NCBI RefSeq assembly: GCF_001422545.1
Contig: NZ_LMLE01000001.1
Coordinates: forward strand, 791,319 to 855,318
DNA: 64,000 nt
Reading direction: 5' to 3'
DNA from: Pedobacter sp. Leaf41
GTDB lineage: Bacteria > Bacteroidota > Bacteroidia > Sphingobacteriales > Sphingobacteriaceae
The notes below the pieces were generated by a model. That model was given only the letters and a program-made list of their open reading frames with translations, did not search any database and was not told the origin of the DNA. This document shows positions 18,600 to 27,586 of this stretch, in pieces (within the stretch, counting starts at the first letter, position 1; every line of letters begins with the position of its first letter). Both the position numbers and the translations under genes were made by a program.

Positions 18600-20687
18600 A
18601 TGAAGAAAGCGCTTTTTACTTTACTGGTATTTGCTTCAATAGCCTCAGCTTTTGCGCAATCATTTTCCATTAAATCCGTACTTAGTTATCCTTTTCCGTC
18701 GCAATTGGTAGCATCTCCAGTGGGTTCTAAAATGACCTGGGCAGCTAATGAACAAGGTAAAAGAAATATTTATACTGCCGAAGCGCCAGATTATAAAGCG
18801 GTAAAAATAACCAACTTTAATGAAGATGATGGCCAGGAGCTGACCAGTCTTTCTATTTCTGCTGATGGCCAATGGGTTGTTTTTGTAAAGGGCGGCGATC
18901 ATGGTGGAAGAGACGGCGGTTCAGTGAATGCGGCTTCCTTACCAACCCCACCCAAGGTAGAAATTTTTACCATTCCATTTTCAGGGGGTAAAATAAATTC
19001 AATTTCCGAAGGTGATAACCCTGTATTTTCACCAAAAGGCAATCAGCTCCTCTTTGCGAAAGGAGGTCAGATTTATCTAAGCCCGGCAGATGGCGCTTCA
19101 CCCGCAAAAAATATTATCAGTGTAAAAGGATCTAATACATCCTATAAATGGTCGCCTGATGGGGAGAAAATTGCATTTGTAAGTAATCGCAACGATCATT
19201 CATTTATAGGGATTTATCAAGATCAAAAAACGCCAATTAAATGGTTGTCGCCCTCATTTTCCAGAGATAATTCTCCTGTTTGGTCGCCCGAAGGGGATGC
19301 TATAGCCTTTGTCAGGATGCAAGGAGTTGGCGGAGAAACAGATTCTATATTAAAAGCGAAACACCAACCCTGGGCCATTTGGACAGTTGATCTTAAAACC
19401 GAAAAAAGCAAACAAATTTGGAAGGCCCCGGAAACAGTACGTGGATCTTTTCCATCGATAGAGGGTGGGGCAAACTTAATGTGGGCAAAGGATAGGATTG
19501 TATTTACTTCGTATGAAGATGGATGGCCGCATTTGTATGCCATGAAAGCTGATGGATCACAAAAAATATTACTTACTCCTGGTAACTTCACCGTTGAAAA
19601 CATCAAATTAAGCAGTGATAAAAAAACTTTGGTGTTTGCATCCAACACCGGTAAGGACGTTCATGATTTAGACCGAAGACATATCTATACTGTTGATGCG
19701 GATAAAGCCAATATGAAACCTTTAAGTTCGGGTTTGGGTATTGAAGCTTATCCCGTATTTTCGGGAGATGCAAAACAGGTATTTTGTTTAAGTGCTACTG
19801 CACAGCGGCCCTTGCTGCCAGCACTTTTGAAAGCCGGAGGAACTATAAATCTAATTGGTGAAGAATTGATTCCAAAAGATTTTCCGTTATCGAAAATGGT
19901 TACTCCCAAACACGTTAATTTTAAAGCGGCTGATGGCAATACCGTTTATGGACAACTTTTTTCTCCTAAAAAAGCTGCTAAAAATCACCCGGCCATTGTT
20001 TATGTTCACGGTGGACCCCAACGCCAAATGTATCTGGGCTGGAGCCCGATGGATTATTATTCCATTGATTATGCTTTGAATCAGTACCTCGTGAGTATGG
20101 GTTTTACGGTACTTTCTGTCAATTACCGTTTGGGTTTGGGTTATGGATATGATTTTCACAAACCTAAAAATGCCGGAGCTCAAGGTGCTTCAGAATACCA
20201 GGATATTAAGGCAGCAGGGGAGTGGTTAGCGAATCAAGCCAATATCGATCCTAAACGGATAGGGATTTATGGCGGCTCTTATGGAGGTTACTTAACGGCT
20301 CTGGCACTTGGGAAAGACTCTAAGCTGTTCGCTGCAGGTGTAGACATTCACGGTGTTAACAGTCGATTTAGTAGTGCAGCGATCGAAGGGAAAACGCCTG
20401 CTCCCGATGCGGATTTGGCGGCGAAAATTGCGAATGAATCTTCACCAGTTACCTATGTTAAAACCTGGACTTCCCCAACCTTGATCATCCATGCCGATGA
20501 TGATCGCAACGTAGCTTTTAATCAAAGTGTAGATTTAGCGAAACGCTTTGAAGATTTGAAGATGGATTTTGAATTTCTGGCTATTCCTGATGATACCCAC
20601 CATTGGATGAAGTTTTCTAATGGCGTAAAAGTGAGTGATGCCACGGCAGATTTTTTAAAACGCAAGCTGATGGATAGAGAAAAGTGA
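18600..20687 (+). CDS. S9-family prolyl oligopeptidase-type peptidase, exported
   Basis: A 695-residue serine peptidase with a signal peptide (1-19, ending AFA-Q). Residues of about 30-410 form a WD40-like (PD40) beta-propeller, with repeats such as YKWSPDGEKIAFVSNR and SPVWSPEGDAIAFVR. The alpha/beta-hydrolase domain follows with HGGP (oxyanion region), GGSYGGY with Ser560, Asp635 in HADDDRNV and His667 or His668 in DDTHHW. The family (dipeptidyl-peptidase IV / acylaminoacyl peptidase-like) cuts short peptides. It follows SusC/SusD on the same strand and probably processes imported peptides in the periplasm. Its stop is only five bases from the convergent OppA-like gene. Confidence 0.9.
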   Translation: MKKALFTLLVFASIASAFAQSFSIKSVLSYPFPSQLVASPVGSKMTWAANEQGKRNIYTAEAPDYKAVKITNFNEDDGQELTSLSISADGQWVVFVKGGDHGGRDGGSVNAASLPTPPKVEIFTIPFSGGKINSISEGDNPVFSPKGNQLLFAKGGQIYLSPADGASPAKNIISVKGSNTSYKWSPDGEKIAFVSNRNDHSFIGIYQDQKTPIKWLSPSFSRDNSPVWSPEGDAIAFVRMQGVGGETDSILKAKHQPWAIWTVDLKTEKSKQIWKAPETVRGSFPSIEGGANLMWAKDRIVFTSYEDGWPHLYAMKADGSQKILLTPGNFTVENIKLSSDKKTLVFASNTGKDVHDLDRRHIYTVDADKANMKPLSSGLGIEAYPVFSGDAKQVFCLSATAQRPLLPALLKAGGTINLIGEELIPKDFPLSKMVTPKHVNFKAADGNTVYGQLFSPKKAAKNHPAIVYVHGGPQRQMYLGWSPMDYYSIDYALNQYLVSMGFTVLSVNYRLGLGYGYDFHKPKNAGAQGASEYQDIKAAGEWLANQANIDPKRIGIYGGSYGGYLTALALGKDSKLFAAGVDIHGVNSRFSSAAIEGKTPAPDADLAAKIANESSPVTYVKTWTSPTLIIHADDDRNVAFNQSVDLAKRFEDLKMDFEFLAIPDDTHHWMKFSNGVKVSDATADFLKRKLMDREK

Positions 20688-20692
20688 GGATA

Positions 20693-22327
20693 TCAATCCT
20701 TTTTAATGCCTTTTAAGATCATTAAGCTTAAGGCATTAAATGCATAGCCGCTAATGTTATTTTGTAGCATCACTACCGATTGATCGTAAAATAATGGCAC
20801 CACAGGTGAGTTTTCCATCACCAGTTGGTCCATTTTGCGGTAAAGCGCAAAACGTTTTTCGTTATCGGTTTCGTAATAACTTTGTTCAAATAACCGATCA
20901 AATTCCTTATTGTAAAAGGCAAAGTAATTTGGGCCGAAGGGAACTTTATTTTTGGAATAGAACATCGAAAGAAAATTTTCTCCATCTGCATAATCGGCTA
21001 GCCATGAACCACGGAAAAAATTCACACTGTTTTTCGACATTAAATCTCTCAAACTTGCGCTCGGACTCACATCAATTTTAACTTTAATGCCCACGTTTGT
21101 CAACTCTCCTTGAATAAATTCGATCAAGTCTTTGTAAGTAGTGGTGGTATTCAAGGTGATTTCCGGGAAACCCTTCCCGTCAGGGAAACCAGCTTCCTTT
21201 AACAGTTTGGCAGAAAGCTTTGGATTGTAGGAATAGCCCCGAACGGCAACACTATCAAATCCAGGCATCCCTTTTGGTATAAACCCGGAAGTTGCGGCGA
21301 TGCCGATCCCATTGCGCAAATATCTAATCAATTTGTCGCGATCAATGGCATAATTAATAGCCTGTCTAATTTTCTTAATTTTCAGAGGCGAGTTTTTTAC
21401 CAAGGCTAAATTTGAATCAACCAAAATGCCAACGTATTCCGTGCACAGATACGGGCTTTTGGTTAAGGTAAACTTGCCTTTGTATTTGGTGGTCATCTTA
21501 CCGCTTTTCGTCAGGATGTCATCACGGTAGCTTCCATCAACGTTGTAATAAAAATCAAGGTCTTTCTTTAAAAAACTCATAAAACCACTCTGTTTGTCGC
21601 TGATAAAAGTAGCTTTAACGGCATCTAAATACGGTAATTGTTTCCCTGTGTTATCTTTTTCGAAATAATGTTCATTTTTTAATAGAACCAGAATTTCTCC
21701 CTCTTTCCAATATTTGAATTTAAAAGGGCCTGTCCCCACCGGGTGACTTCGAAAATCTTTACCGTAATGCTCCACCACTTCTTTTGGCACCACCGAACAA
21801 TATTGTGTAGTGAGTAAATTCATAAATGGTGGAAAAGGGCGAACCAGTTGAATTTTAAAAGTACTGTCGTTTATTGCAATAAAACTCGATTGATCTTTGA
21901 CTTTGTCACTAAAAATCCAACCGCCAGAGGAGGCTACTTTTGGATCGATTAACCTATAGAATGAATAGGCAAAATCGCTGGCAATAACTTTTCTTCCCTT
22001 GCCATTTTTAAAAATTTCATCATCCTGAAAGTATACATCATCGCGTAAGTTAAATGTGTAGGTCAGTGCATCTGCAGAAACCGTCCAGCTTTTTGCAATA
22101 CATGGAACAGTTTGCAACGATGAATCTATCTGCACCAGGCCGTTAAAAATTTGGTTGGTCATCCAAATGGCATTTTGGTTTCGGGCAAATGCCGGATCGA
22201 GAGAAGTCAGACCTTGATCCAGATTGATATTGAAAACTTTTTTGTCGCTATTATTATTATTTTGTTTGCAGGAAATGCAGATGATAAGACAAACAATCCA
22301 AAATATATATCTAAATGAGCCTTGCAT
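20693..22327 (-). CDS. Oligopeptide-type ABC transporter substrate-binding lipoprotein
   Basis: About 544 residues, a family 5 (OppA/DppA-like) solute-binding protein. I place the start at the ATG at 22327, which gives a signal peptide with lipobox CISC (Cys20); the open frame reaching 22507 runs through the opposite-strand gene and is not credible. Family landmarks are LTSLDPAFARNQ, FNLRDDVYFQDD, PVGTGPFKFKYW and the C-terminal VVPLFYD. No permease or ATPase genes sit nearby, so it is an orphan binding protein here. It is convergent with the S9 peptidase and divergent from the small gene at 22374; a shared link to peptide uptake is plausible. Confidence 0.88.
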   Translation of the reverse strand: MQGSFRYIFWIVCLIICISCKQNNNNSDKKVFNINLDQGLTSLDPAFARNQNAIWMTNQIFNGLVQIDSSLQTVPCIAKSWTVSADALTYTFNLRDDVYFQDDEIFKNGKGRKVIASDFAYSFYRLIDPKVASSGGWIFSDKVKDQSSFIAINDSTFKIQLVRPFPPFMNLLTTQYCSVVPKEVVEHYGKDFRSHPVGTGPFKFKYWKEGEILVLLKNEHYFEKDNTGKQLPYLDAVKATFISDKQSGFMSFLKKDLDFYYNVDGSYRDDILTKSGKMTTKYKGKFTLTKSPYLCTEYVGILVDSNLALVKNSPLKIKKIRQAINYAIDRDKLIRYLRNGIGIAATSGFIPKGMPGFDSVAVRGYSYNPKLSAKLLKEAGFPDGKGFPEITLNTTTTYKDLIEFIQGELTNVGIKVKIDVSPSASLRDLMSKNSVNFFRGSWLADYADGENFLSMFYSKNKVPFGPNYFAFYNKEFDRLFEQSYYETDNEKRFALYRKMDQLVMENSPVVPLFYDQSVVMLQNNISGYAFNALSLMILKGIKKD

Positions 22328-22349
22328 GCGGTAAGGAATGTTATTTTTG
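22322..22349 (+). promoter_or_regulatory. Promoter TTG-N17-TATTTTTG before the 22374 gene
   Basis: TTG at 22322-22324 and an exact TAnnTTTG -7 element at 22342-22349 with a 17-base spacer, the arrangement described for Flavobacterium and Bacteroides. The start codon at 22374 (or 22368) lies about 20 bases downstream. Confidence 0.65.
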
Positions 22350-22373
22350 CACAAATTAATAAATTTAATGCAG

Positions 22374-22826
22374 ATGTCTTTTTTAAACGATTTATTTATT
22401 GGCTTGGATGCTACAAAACGTGATGATTTACAGGAGCGTTTGGATATTGTTGAGCATAAAATTAAGTTTATGGATAAAATGCCGGTTGCTTTATTAGATG
22501 TAAACAATAATCCAAGTTATTTACTTACGGAAGAGATTGCTTTAGCTGGAGGAATGATCGAGTCCGACGTGATGAATGCTGCTTTTATTATCTACTACCA
22601 ACCTGGGAAAATGCTTACCGATCTGATGAGAGAGGTTCCATCTGTTTTAGATAGCGATTGGCAAGCAGTAAAAAACAACCGCATCATTTTGCTTAATGAT
22701 GATGTTAACCGGGAAAGATCAGCTGAAAATGCTGTATCGCTGATTGAAGACATGGCTGAAATGCTTCATCCCGGTTCTTTTATCTTCGGTCATGAAGGTG
22801 ATAAATGGATCAGGTTTGGAGCTTAA
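22374..22826 (+). CDS. Lone binding-protein-like domain, cytoplasmic, unknown role
   Basis: A protein of about 150 residues without signal peptide. The C-terminal half (WQAVKNNRIILLNDDVNRERSAENAVSLIEDMAEMLHP, residues about 98-138, cited by landmarks) closely resembles the closing lobe of BtuF/FepB-type solute-binding proteins, where a Val/Ile-rich strand precedes a final helix. The N-terminal half does not look like a full second lobe, and there is no lipobox, so it is not a normal transport protein. Starts at 22368 and 22374 are both ATG and lie just after a good promoter; the frame opening at 22338 would begin within that promoter. Function unknown. Confidence 0.65.
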   Translation: MSFLNDLFIGLDATKRDDLQERLDIVEHKIKFMDKMPVALLDVNNNPSYLLTEEIALAGGMIESDVMNAAFIIYYQPGKMLTDLMREVPSVLDSDWQAVKNNRIILLNDDVNRERSAENAVSLIEDMAEMLHPGSFIFGHEGDKWIRFGA

Positions 22827-22904
22827 AACTGATGGTGTGGGAGATTTGAAATGGTTATGCGGCCATTCCCGATGATAATTAAATGGCTTATAATTAAATC
22901 AATC

Positions 22905-23981
22905 ATGAAAAAAAGCATTTCCTTTTGCATTCTTATATTCTCTTTCGTATTTGCTTCGGCACAGGTTGTACCCACTTTAACTGCTGATGTTGCAGAAAAG
23001 CTAGCCAAGATGCCGCTTGGATGCATTATTCAGGAGTTTCCGAATAAAACTTCGCATGTGGCCAATACAGCAGTTGATGGAAGGTTACTGCCAAGCGAAC
23101 TGCATCCCGCTTTTTTTGGTTGTTTAGATTGGCACAGTTCTGTTCACGGCCATTGGATGTTGCTGCGATTGCTAAAAACGGTTCCTGATCTTAAAAGCAA
23201 GACTGAAATTATTGCGGTTTTGGATAAAACCTTTTCTCCTGATAAGATGAAAGCCGAAGCCGAGTATTTTACTAAATATCAGGTGGCCAGTACTTATGAG
23301 CGCACTTACGGCTGGGCCTGGTTATTAAAGCTTGATCAGGAACTGTACACCTGGGATAATCCGGATGCTAAAAAATGGCATGCTGCTTTGCAACCTTTAA
23401 CGCAACAGATTTTGAAGCTCTGGAAAGCCTATTTGCCAAAGCAAACTTATCCCAACAGAACGGGCGTACATCCCAATACGGCTTTTGGTTTAGTATTCGC
23501 CTTAGATTGGGCAAGAACTTTCAAAGACGTAGCATTCGAAAAACAGATTGAAGAAAAGGCAAAAGCTTTCTATTTGGATAACAAGGCAACTCCAGCTTAC
23601 CTTGAGCCAGATGGATCCGACTTCTTTTCGCCAAGTTTAGAGATTGCCGATTTAATCAGGCGGGTTCTTCCAAAAAAAGACTTTGTAAACTGGCTAAATA
23701 AATTCTATGAAAAAAGAAGTCTGGATAGGATTAGCGATCTGCCAATCATCAGCGATATCAACGATTATCAGGGCGTTCATTTAGTGGGTTTATCCTTTAC
23801 CCGAGCATGGTGCATGAAAGGAATTGCGAAAGAATTGCCGGAAAACCATAAATGGAAAAAACATTTTGAAAGTACAGCTGATAAATTCTTAGCTAATGCC
23901 TTGCCCCTGGTTTTTGCCGGTAATTACGGTGGCGATCACTGGCTAGCCTCATTTGCAGTTTACGCTTTAGAAAAACAGTGA
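22905..23981 (+). CDS. DUF2891 family exported protein
   Basis: A 358-residue protein that matches the DUF2891 family. The ATG at 22905 gives a signal peptide ending FASA-Q; the frame opening at 22851 only adds an unlikely extension. Family-like landmarks are the LDWHSSVHGHWMLLR segment (about 70-85), TYGWAWLLKL, HPNTAFGLVFALDWAR, LEPDGSDFFSPSLEIADL and GGDHWLASFAVYAL at the C-terminus. The many conserved Trp, His and Asp residues suggest an all-helical toroid fold like glycoside-processing enzymes, but no activity is known to me. Confidence 0.82.
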   Translation: MKKSISFCILIFSFVFASAQVVPTLTADVAEKLAKMPLGCIIQEFPNKTSHVANTAVDGRLLPSELHPAFFGCLDWHSSVHGHWMLLRLLKTVPDLKSKTEIIAVLDKTFSPDKMKAEAEYFTKYQVASTYERTYGWAWLLKLDQELYTWDNPDAKKWHAALQPLTQQILKLWKAYLPKQTYPNRTGVHPNTAFGLVFALDWARTFKDVAFEKQIEEKAKAFYLDNKATPAYLEPDGSDFFSPSLEIADLIRRVLPKKDFVNWLNKFYEKRSLDRISDLPIISDINDYQGVHLVGLSFTRAWCMKGIAKELPENHKWKKHFESTADKFLANALPLVFAGNYGGDHWLASFAVYALEKQ

Positions 23982-23990
23982 CTTTGTTTT

Positions 23991-24372
23991 GTATCTATTA
24001 GAGACAAGCGTAGGCATATTAAAGAAATCGATTAAATCGATAACCTATTTTGCACTCGTTAGAAACGAGCGCAGGCATATGCCAAGGTGGATAAAGGAAG
24101 TCGATTAAATCGATAAGCTATTTTGCACTCGTTAGAAACGAGCGCAGGCCTATGCCAAGGCGGATAAAGGAAATCGATTAAATCGATAAGCTATTTTGCA
24201 CTCGTTAGAAACGAGCGCAGGCCTATGCCAAGGCGGATAGACGAATTCGATAAATCGATAAGCTATTTTGCACTCGTTAGGAATGAGCGCAGGCACCGGC
24301 GAAGGCGGATAAACAAATTCGATTAAATCGATAAGCTATTTTCGTGCTCGTTAGGAATGAGCGCAGGCATGC
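23991..24372 (+). repeat. Array of six ~73-bp tandem repeats with two palindromes each
   Basis: Five well-conserved units start at 24052, 24125, 24198, 24270 and 24344 (spacings 73, 73, 72, 74), preceded by a diverged, 12-base-shorter unit at 23991. Each unit has a hairpin CTCGTT-AGA-AACGAG, the phrase GCGCAGGC, a CCAAGGCGGATAAA-type linker and the palindrome TCGATTAAATCGA. The array sits between the DUF2891 gene and the 3-prime end of the FMN reductase gene, so it lies between two gene ends. No open frame runs through it. It differs from CRISPR because the entire period is conserved. Confidence 0.9.
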
Positions 24373-24422
24373 AAGGAGTGAAGGCATTGATCTTAAAATC
24401 TTTAAATCCTTCAAAATTCTGG

Positions 24423-24944
24423 TTAAAAGTTGATGAATTTATCTATCTGTTCATTCGTAAATTTAACAGTGTCTTCTTGAAATAAATTTCCATTTTCATC
24501 GAGCTCCTGTTTGATGTTAGGGATATGTATCCTCAGTGGAAGCACATTCAGGTGAATATAATGGCACACTCCAGTGAAATGATCTACTCCACGAATGTTT
24601 CCATATTTACCAGACGATAAGCCAACCAACGCTGCTTTTTTATCATAAAAACTTCCCGGGAAATCGGCGGCGTCGATCATTACCTTTAACACTCCGGGAT
24701 AACTTCCATTGTATTCAGGCATCACAAAAATAAACTTGTCTGTCTCGCTAATCAAATTTTGAATTTCTTGAAATGCTGGCGACCGCTTTCCAAACATATC
24801 CGTATTTAAAATATCTGCAGGCAAATCTTCCAAACTAAAAATGCCAGCTTCCTGGCCTTTTATTTTCAGTTGCGCTTGGTAATATTTAGCAATTTTTAGC
24901 GTGTTACTATTGGGCCTGTTGGTGGCAGCTATAATTGTGATCAT
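24423..24944 (-). CDS. NADPH-dependent FMN reductase family protein
   Basis: A 173-residue flavodoxin-fold reductase. The N-terminal AATNRPNSNTLKIA (6-19) is the phosphate-binding loop for FMN, and PEYNGSYPGVLKVMIDA (76-92) is the second flavin-contacting segment typical of the FMN_red family. KKAALVGLSSGKYGNIRG follows. Such enzymes reduce FMN, quinones, azo dyes or metals with NAD(P)H; the substrate cannot be told. No signal peptide, so cytoplasmic. It is a single gene whose end faces the repeat array, divergent from parA. Confidence 0.87.
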   Translation of the reverse strand: MITIIAATNRPNSNTLKIAKYYQAQLKIKGQEAGIFSLEDLPADILNTDMFGKRSPAFQEIQNLISETDKFIFVMPEYNGSYPGVLKVMIDAADFPGSFYDKKAALVGLSSGKYGNIRGVDHFTGVCHYIHLNVLPLRIHIPNIKQELDENGNLFQEDTVKFTNEQIDKFINF

Positions 24945-25125
24945 GAATGAATTGTTAATAAGATGTTTAAAACCCGATAGACCTTCTTGCTAAAATTACC
25001 ATATAGTTTGTATCTTAGCTGATTGATAAAAAGGGCGTAAACAACGCAAAAATAGAACTTTTTGCCGATTTAAAGGCATAAATAAACAGCGCCCAAATAC
25101 GCGTTATTAAATTTCGGATAGATAG

Positions 25126-25929
25126 ATGAGCAAAATAATTGCATTAGCAAATCAAAAAGGTGGTGTTGGTAAAACAACTTCATCTATAAACCTTGCGGCG
25201 AGTTTAGCCGTTTTAGAATACAAAACTTTATTGGTAGATGCTGATCCTCAGGCGAATTCAACTTCAGGTATTGGTTTTGATCCCCGGAATATCAAGGACA
25301 GTATCTACGAATGTATCATCAACGATATCGACCCTGCCCAGGCTATCCAAAAAACAGATACTCCAAATTTAGATTTGTTACCTGCGCATATTGATTTGGT
25401 TGGTGCCGAAATTGAAATGATCAATCTCAATAACCGTGAGTATAAAATGAAAGCGGTGTTAGAAAAAATTAAAGATCAATACGATTTCATTATCATCGAT
25501 TGCTCTCCTTCGTTAGGATTAATTACCATCAATGCTTTAACAGCAGCCGATTCGGTTATTATTCCGGTTCAATGCGAATATTTTGCGTTAGAGGGTTTGG
25601 GTAAATTGTTAAATACAATTAAAATTGTTCAAAACCGTTTAAACCCTGAATTGGAAATAGAAGGAATCTTATTAACCATGTACGATGTTCGTTTACGTTT
25701 ATCAAACCAGGTGGTTGAAGAGGTTCGTACGCATTTCCATGAGTTGGTTTTTGATACCATTATTCAGCGAAATACCCGTTTAAGTGAGGCACCAAGTTAT
25801 GGCGTTTCGGTAATTATGCATGATGCCAATTGCAAAGGCGCAATTAACTACCTCAATCTTGCCCGAGAAATCGTGAAGAAAAACGGACTGTTAAAAGAGG
25901 AAGAAAACATAGATACAGCAACTTTATAA
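25126..25929 (+). CDS. parA: Chromosome-partitioning ATPase ParA
   Basis: A 267-residue ParA/Soj ATPase. The deviant Walker A motif KGGVGKT is at 11-17 with the signature lysine before the canonical one, Walker A-prime is LLVDADPQANST, and Walker B lies in DFIIIDCSPSLGL. It lacks an N-terminal DNA-binding domain, as in chromosomal (type Ib-like) ParA. It binds DNA nonspecifically as an ATP dimer and moves ParB-parS complexes. parB follows seven bases later. I did not find a parS-like TGTTTCACGTGAAACA palindrome in the window by eye. Confidence 0.97.
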   Translation: MSKIIALANQKGGVGKTTSSINLAASLAVLEYKTLLVDADPQANSTSGIGFDPRNIKDSIYECIINDIDPAQAIQKTDTPNLDLLPAHIDLVGAEIEMINLNNREYKMKAVLEKIKDQYDFIIIDCSPSLGLITINALTAADSVIIPVQCEYFALEGLGKLLNTIKIVQNRLNPELEIEGILLTMYDVRLRLSNQVVEEVRTHFHELVFDTIIQRNTRLSEAPSYGVSVIMHDANCKGAINYLNLAREIVKKNGLLKEEENIDTATL

Positions 25930-25936
25930 ATTATAG

Positions 25937-26845
25937 ATGACGTCTTTTCAGCGAAAAACAGGTTTAGGAAGAGGGTTAAGTGCGCTTTTAGATGATAGCG
26001 AATCTTCTCATCCACCAAAACAGCAAGTAAATGCTGTAAGTGAAACCGAGCAGATTGGTAATATCAGTCATGTAAGTTTAACGGAAGTTGAAACCAATCC
26101 CTATCAACCACGTACCGAGTTTGATCAGGTAGCTTTAAATGAGCTAGCAGATTCCATCAAAGTACAAGGCTTAATCCAGCCCATTACGGTAAGAAAAATC
26201 GGTGCAAACAAATACCAGTTAATTTCTGGTGAGCGTAGATTTAGGGCTTCCAAACTAGCAGGCTTAACACAAGTACCAGCATATATTCGAAGTGCTAACG
26301 ACCAACAGATGTTGGAGATGGCATTGATCGAAAACATCCAAAGAGAAAACCTGAACGCCATTGAGGTTGCATTAAGTTTTCAGAGGATGATTGATGAGGT
26401 GGGTTTAAAACAAGAACAGTTAGGTGAGCGGGTTGGAAAAAATCGTACCACAGTAACCAACTATTTGCGTTTATTGAAACTTCCACCGGCCATTCAAGCT
26501 TCCATCCGCGATCAGCGAATATCAATGGGGCATGCCCGGGCTTTAATTAATGTTGATGGTGTTGATAAACAATTATTTATCCATCAGGAGATTTTAGATA
26601 AAGGTTTGTCAGTACGTAAAGTAGAAGAACTGGTTCGTAATTTACAGCATTCGCCACTCAAAATCGAGGAGAAGCCAGCAGTAAAGGGCGTTTCTTTCCA
26701 ATATCAAAAACTGCAGGATGATCTGGCATCTAAATTTGCTACACGTGTAAAATTGAAAGTTTCGCAGAATGGCAAAGGCGCTATCGAAATTCCTTTTATG
26801 AGTGATGATGATTTGAACCGAATTTTAGAATTATTAGACTGGTAA
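25937..26845 (+). CDS. parB: Chromosome-partitioning protein ParB
   Basis: A 302-residue ParB/Spo0J protein. The N-terminal KTGLGRGLSALL is the ParA-stimulating segment; NPYQPR (54-59), the CTP-binding GERRFRA (98-104) and ENIQRENL (132-139) boxes follow; the helix-turn-helix is at about 158-180 (KQEQLGERVGKNRTTVTNYL, cited in part); and the C-terminal dimerisation region ends LNRILELL. It binds parS and spreads as a CTP clamp. It lies between parA (7-base gap) and the DUF5683 gene (1-base overlap). Confidence 0.97.
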   Translation: MTSFQRKTGLGRGLSALLDDSESSHPPKQQVNAVSETEQIGNISHVSLTEVETNPYQPRTEFDQVALNELADSIKVQGLIQPITVRKIGANKYQLISGERRFRASKLAGLTQVPAYIRSANDQQMLEMALIENIQRENLNAIEVALSFQRMIDEVGLKQEQLGERVGKNRTTVTNYLRLLKLPPAIQASIRDQRISMGHARALINVDGVDKQLFIHQEILDKGLSVRKVEELVRNLQHSPLKIEEKPAVKGVSFQYQKLQDDLASKFATRVKLKVSQNGKGAIEIPFMSDDDLNRILELLDW

Positions 26846-27576
26846 TGCATTTCAATAAGCTTTTAATACTGGTGTCTTTATTTACGTTTTTTCTGGTAAA
26901 CCAAGCTTCGGCTCAGGTAGAAGATACAGTATCAAAAGCAACTGATACGCTGAAAAGTCGTAACTACAGGCCTATGAAAGTAGATTCGCCTAAAGTAATG
27001 ACCCGGCGTGATTCCGTAAAATCCAAATATGTAAACCCAGGTAAAGTTGCCGGAAGAAAGGCAGTTTTAAAATCATTAATATTGCCCGGACTTGGCCAGA
27101 TTTACAATCTTCAACTATTGAATGATGGTTCCAGGGCGGGTAAAAATCTTACCTTCCAACGCATTTACACCATAGGTAAAATAGGAGCCATTTATGGTGG
27201 GTTTACCGTATTGACGCTGTCGTATATCGAGAGTAGTAAACAATATGATTTGTACCTGAAAGAATTACAGTATCGGAATAATCACGGCGGCAAGGCAGAT
27301 CCTAATGGGCCATTTATTAAAGACGATGGAAGTGAATTTTCTACTTCAGGGATCACTACCGGCAAAGATACTTACAGGAGAAACAAGCAAATTGTACTTT
27401 TCTCATACGGTTTAGTTTACATCGCGAACGTGGTAGATGCTTACGTTGCGGCTCGTTTACACTTCTTTAATATCGATGATAAATTATCCTTCAGGGCGGT
27501 TCCTACATTGATAAATTCAAACAGCATGTACAGCTTTAGAGCCATGCCAGCCTTAAAATTATCTCTAACTTTTTAA
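26845..27576 (+). CDS. DUF5683 family membrane protein
   Basis: A 243-residue exported or membrane protein with a signal peptide (1-23, ending ASAQ). The DUF5683 core follows, recognised by VLKSLILPGLGQIYN (about 72-86), then a tyrosine-rich hydrophobic helix (GAIYGGFTVLTLSYIE) and a second helix (IVLFSYGLVYIANVVDAYVAARL). The family is Bacteroidota-specific and of unknown function. Its start codon overlaps the parB stop by one base, and dapB follows ten bases after it, so it is transcribed with them. Conservation of this position suggests a cell-envelope or cell-cycle role, which is only an inference. Confidence 0.85.
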   Translation: MHFNKLLILVSLFTFFLVNQASAQVEDTVSKATDTLKSRNYRPMKVDSPKVMTRRDSVKSKYVNPGKVAGRKAVLKSLILPGLGQIYNLQLLNDGSRAGKNLTFQRIYTIGKIGAIYGGFTVLTLSYIESSKQYDLYLKELQYRNNHGGKADPNGPFIKDDGSEFSTSGITTGKDTYRRNKQIVLFSYGLVYIANVVDAYVAARLHFFNIDDKLSFRAVPTLINSNSMYSFRAMPALKLSLTF

Positions 27577-27586
27577 AAATAAATCC

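Noticed and set aside
22328..22507. Upstream extension of the OppA-like protein
   Set aside because: The extra 60 residues run antisense through the gene at 22374 and precede a proper lipoprotein signal peptide at 22327.
23991..24372. CRISPR array
   Set aside because: The entire 73-base period is conserved, so there are no unique spacers, and no cas genes are nearby.
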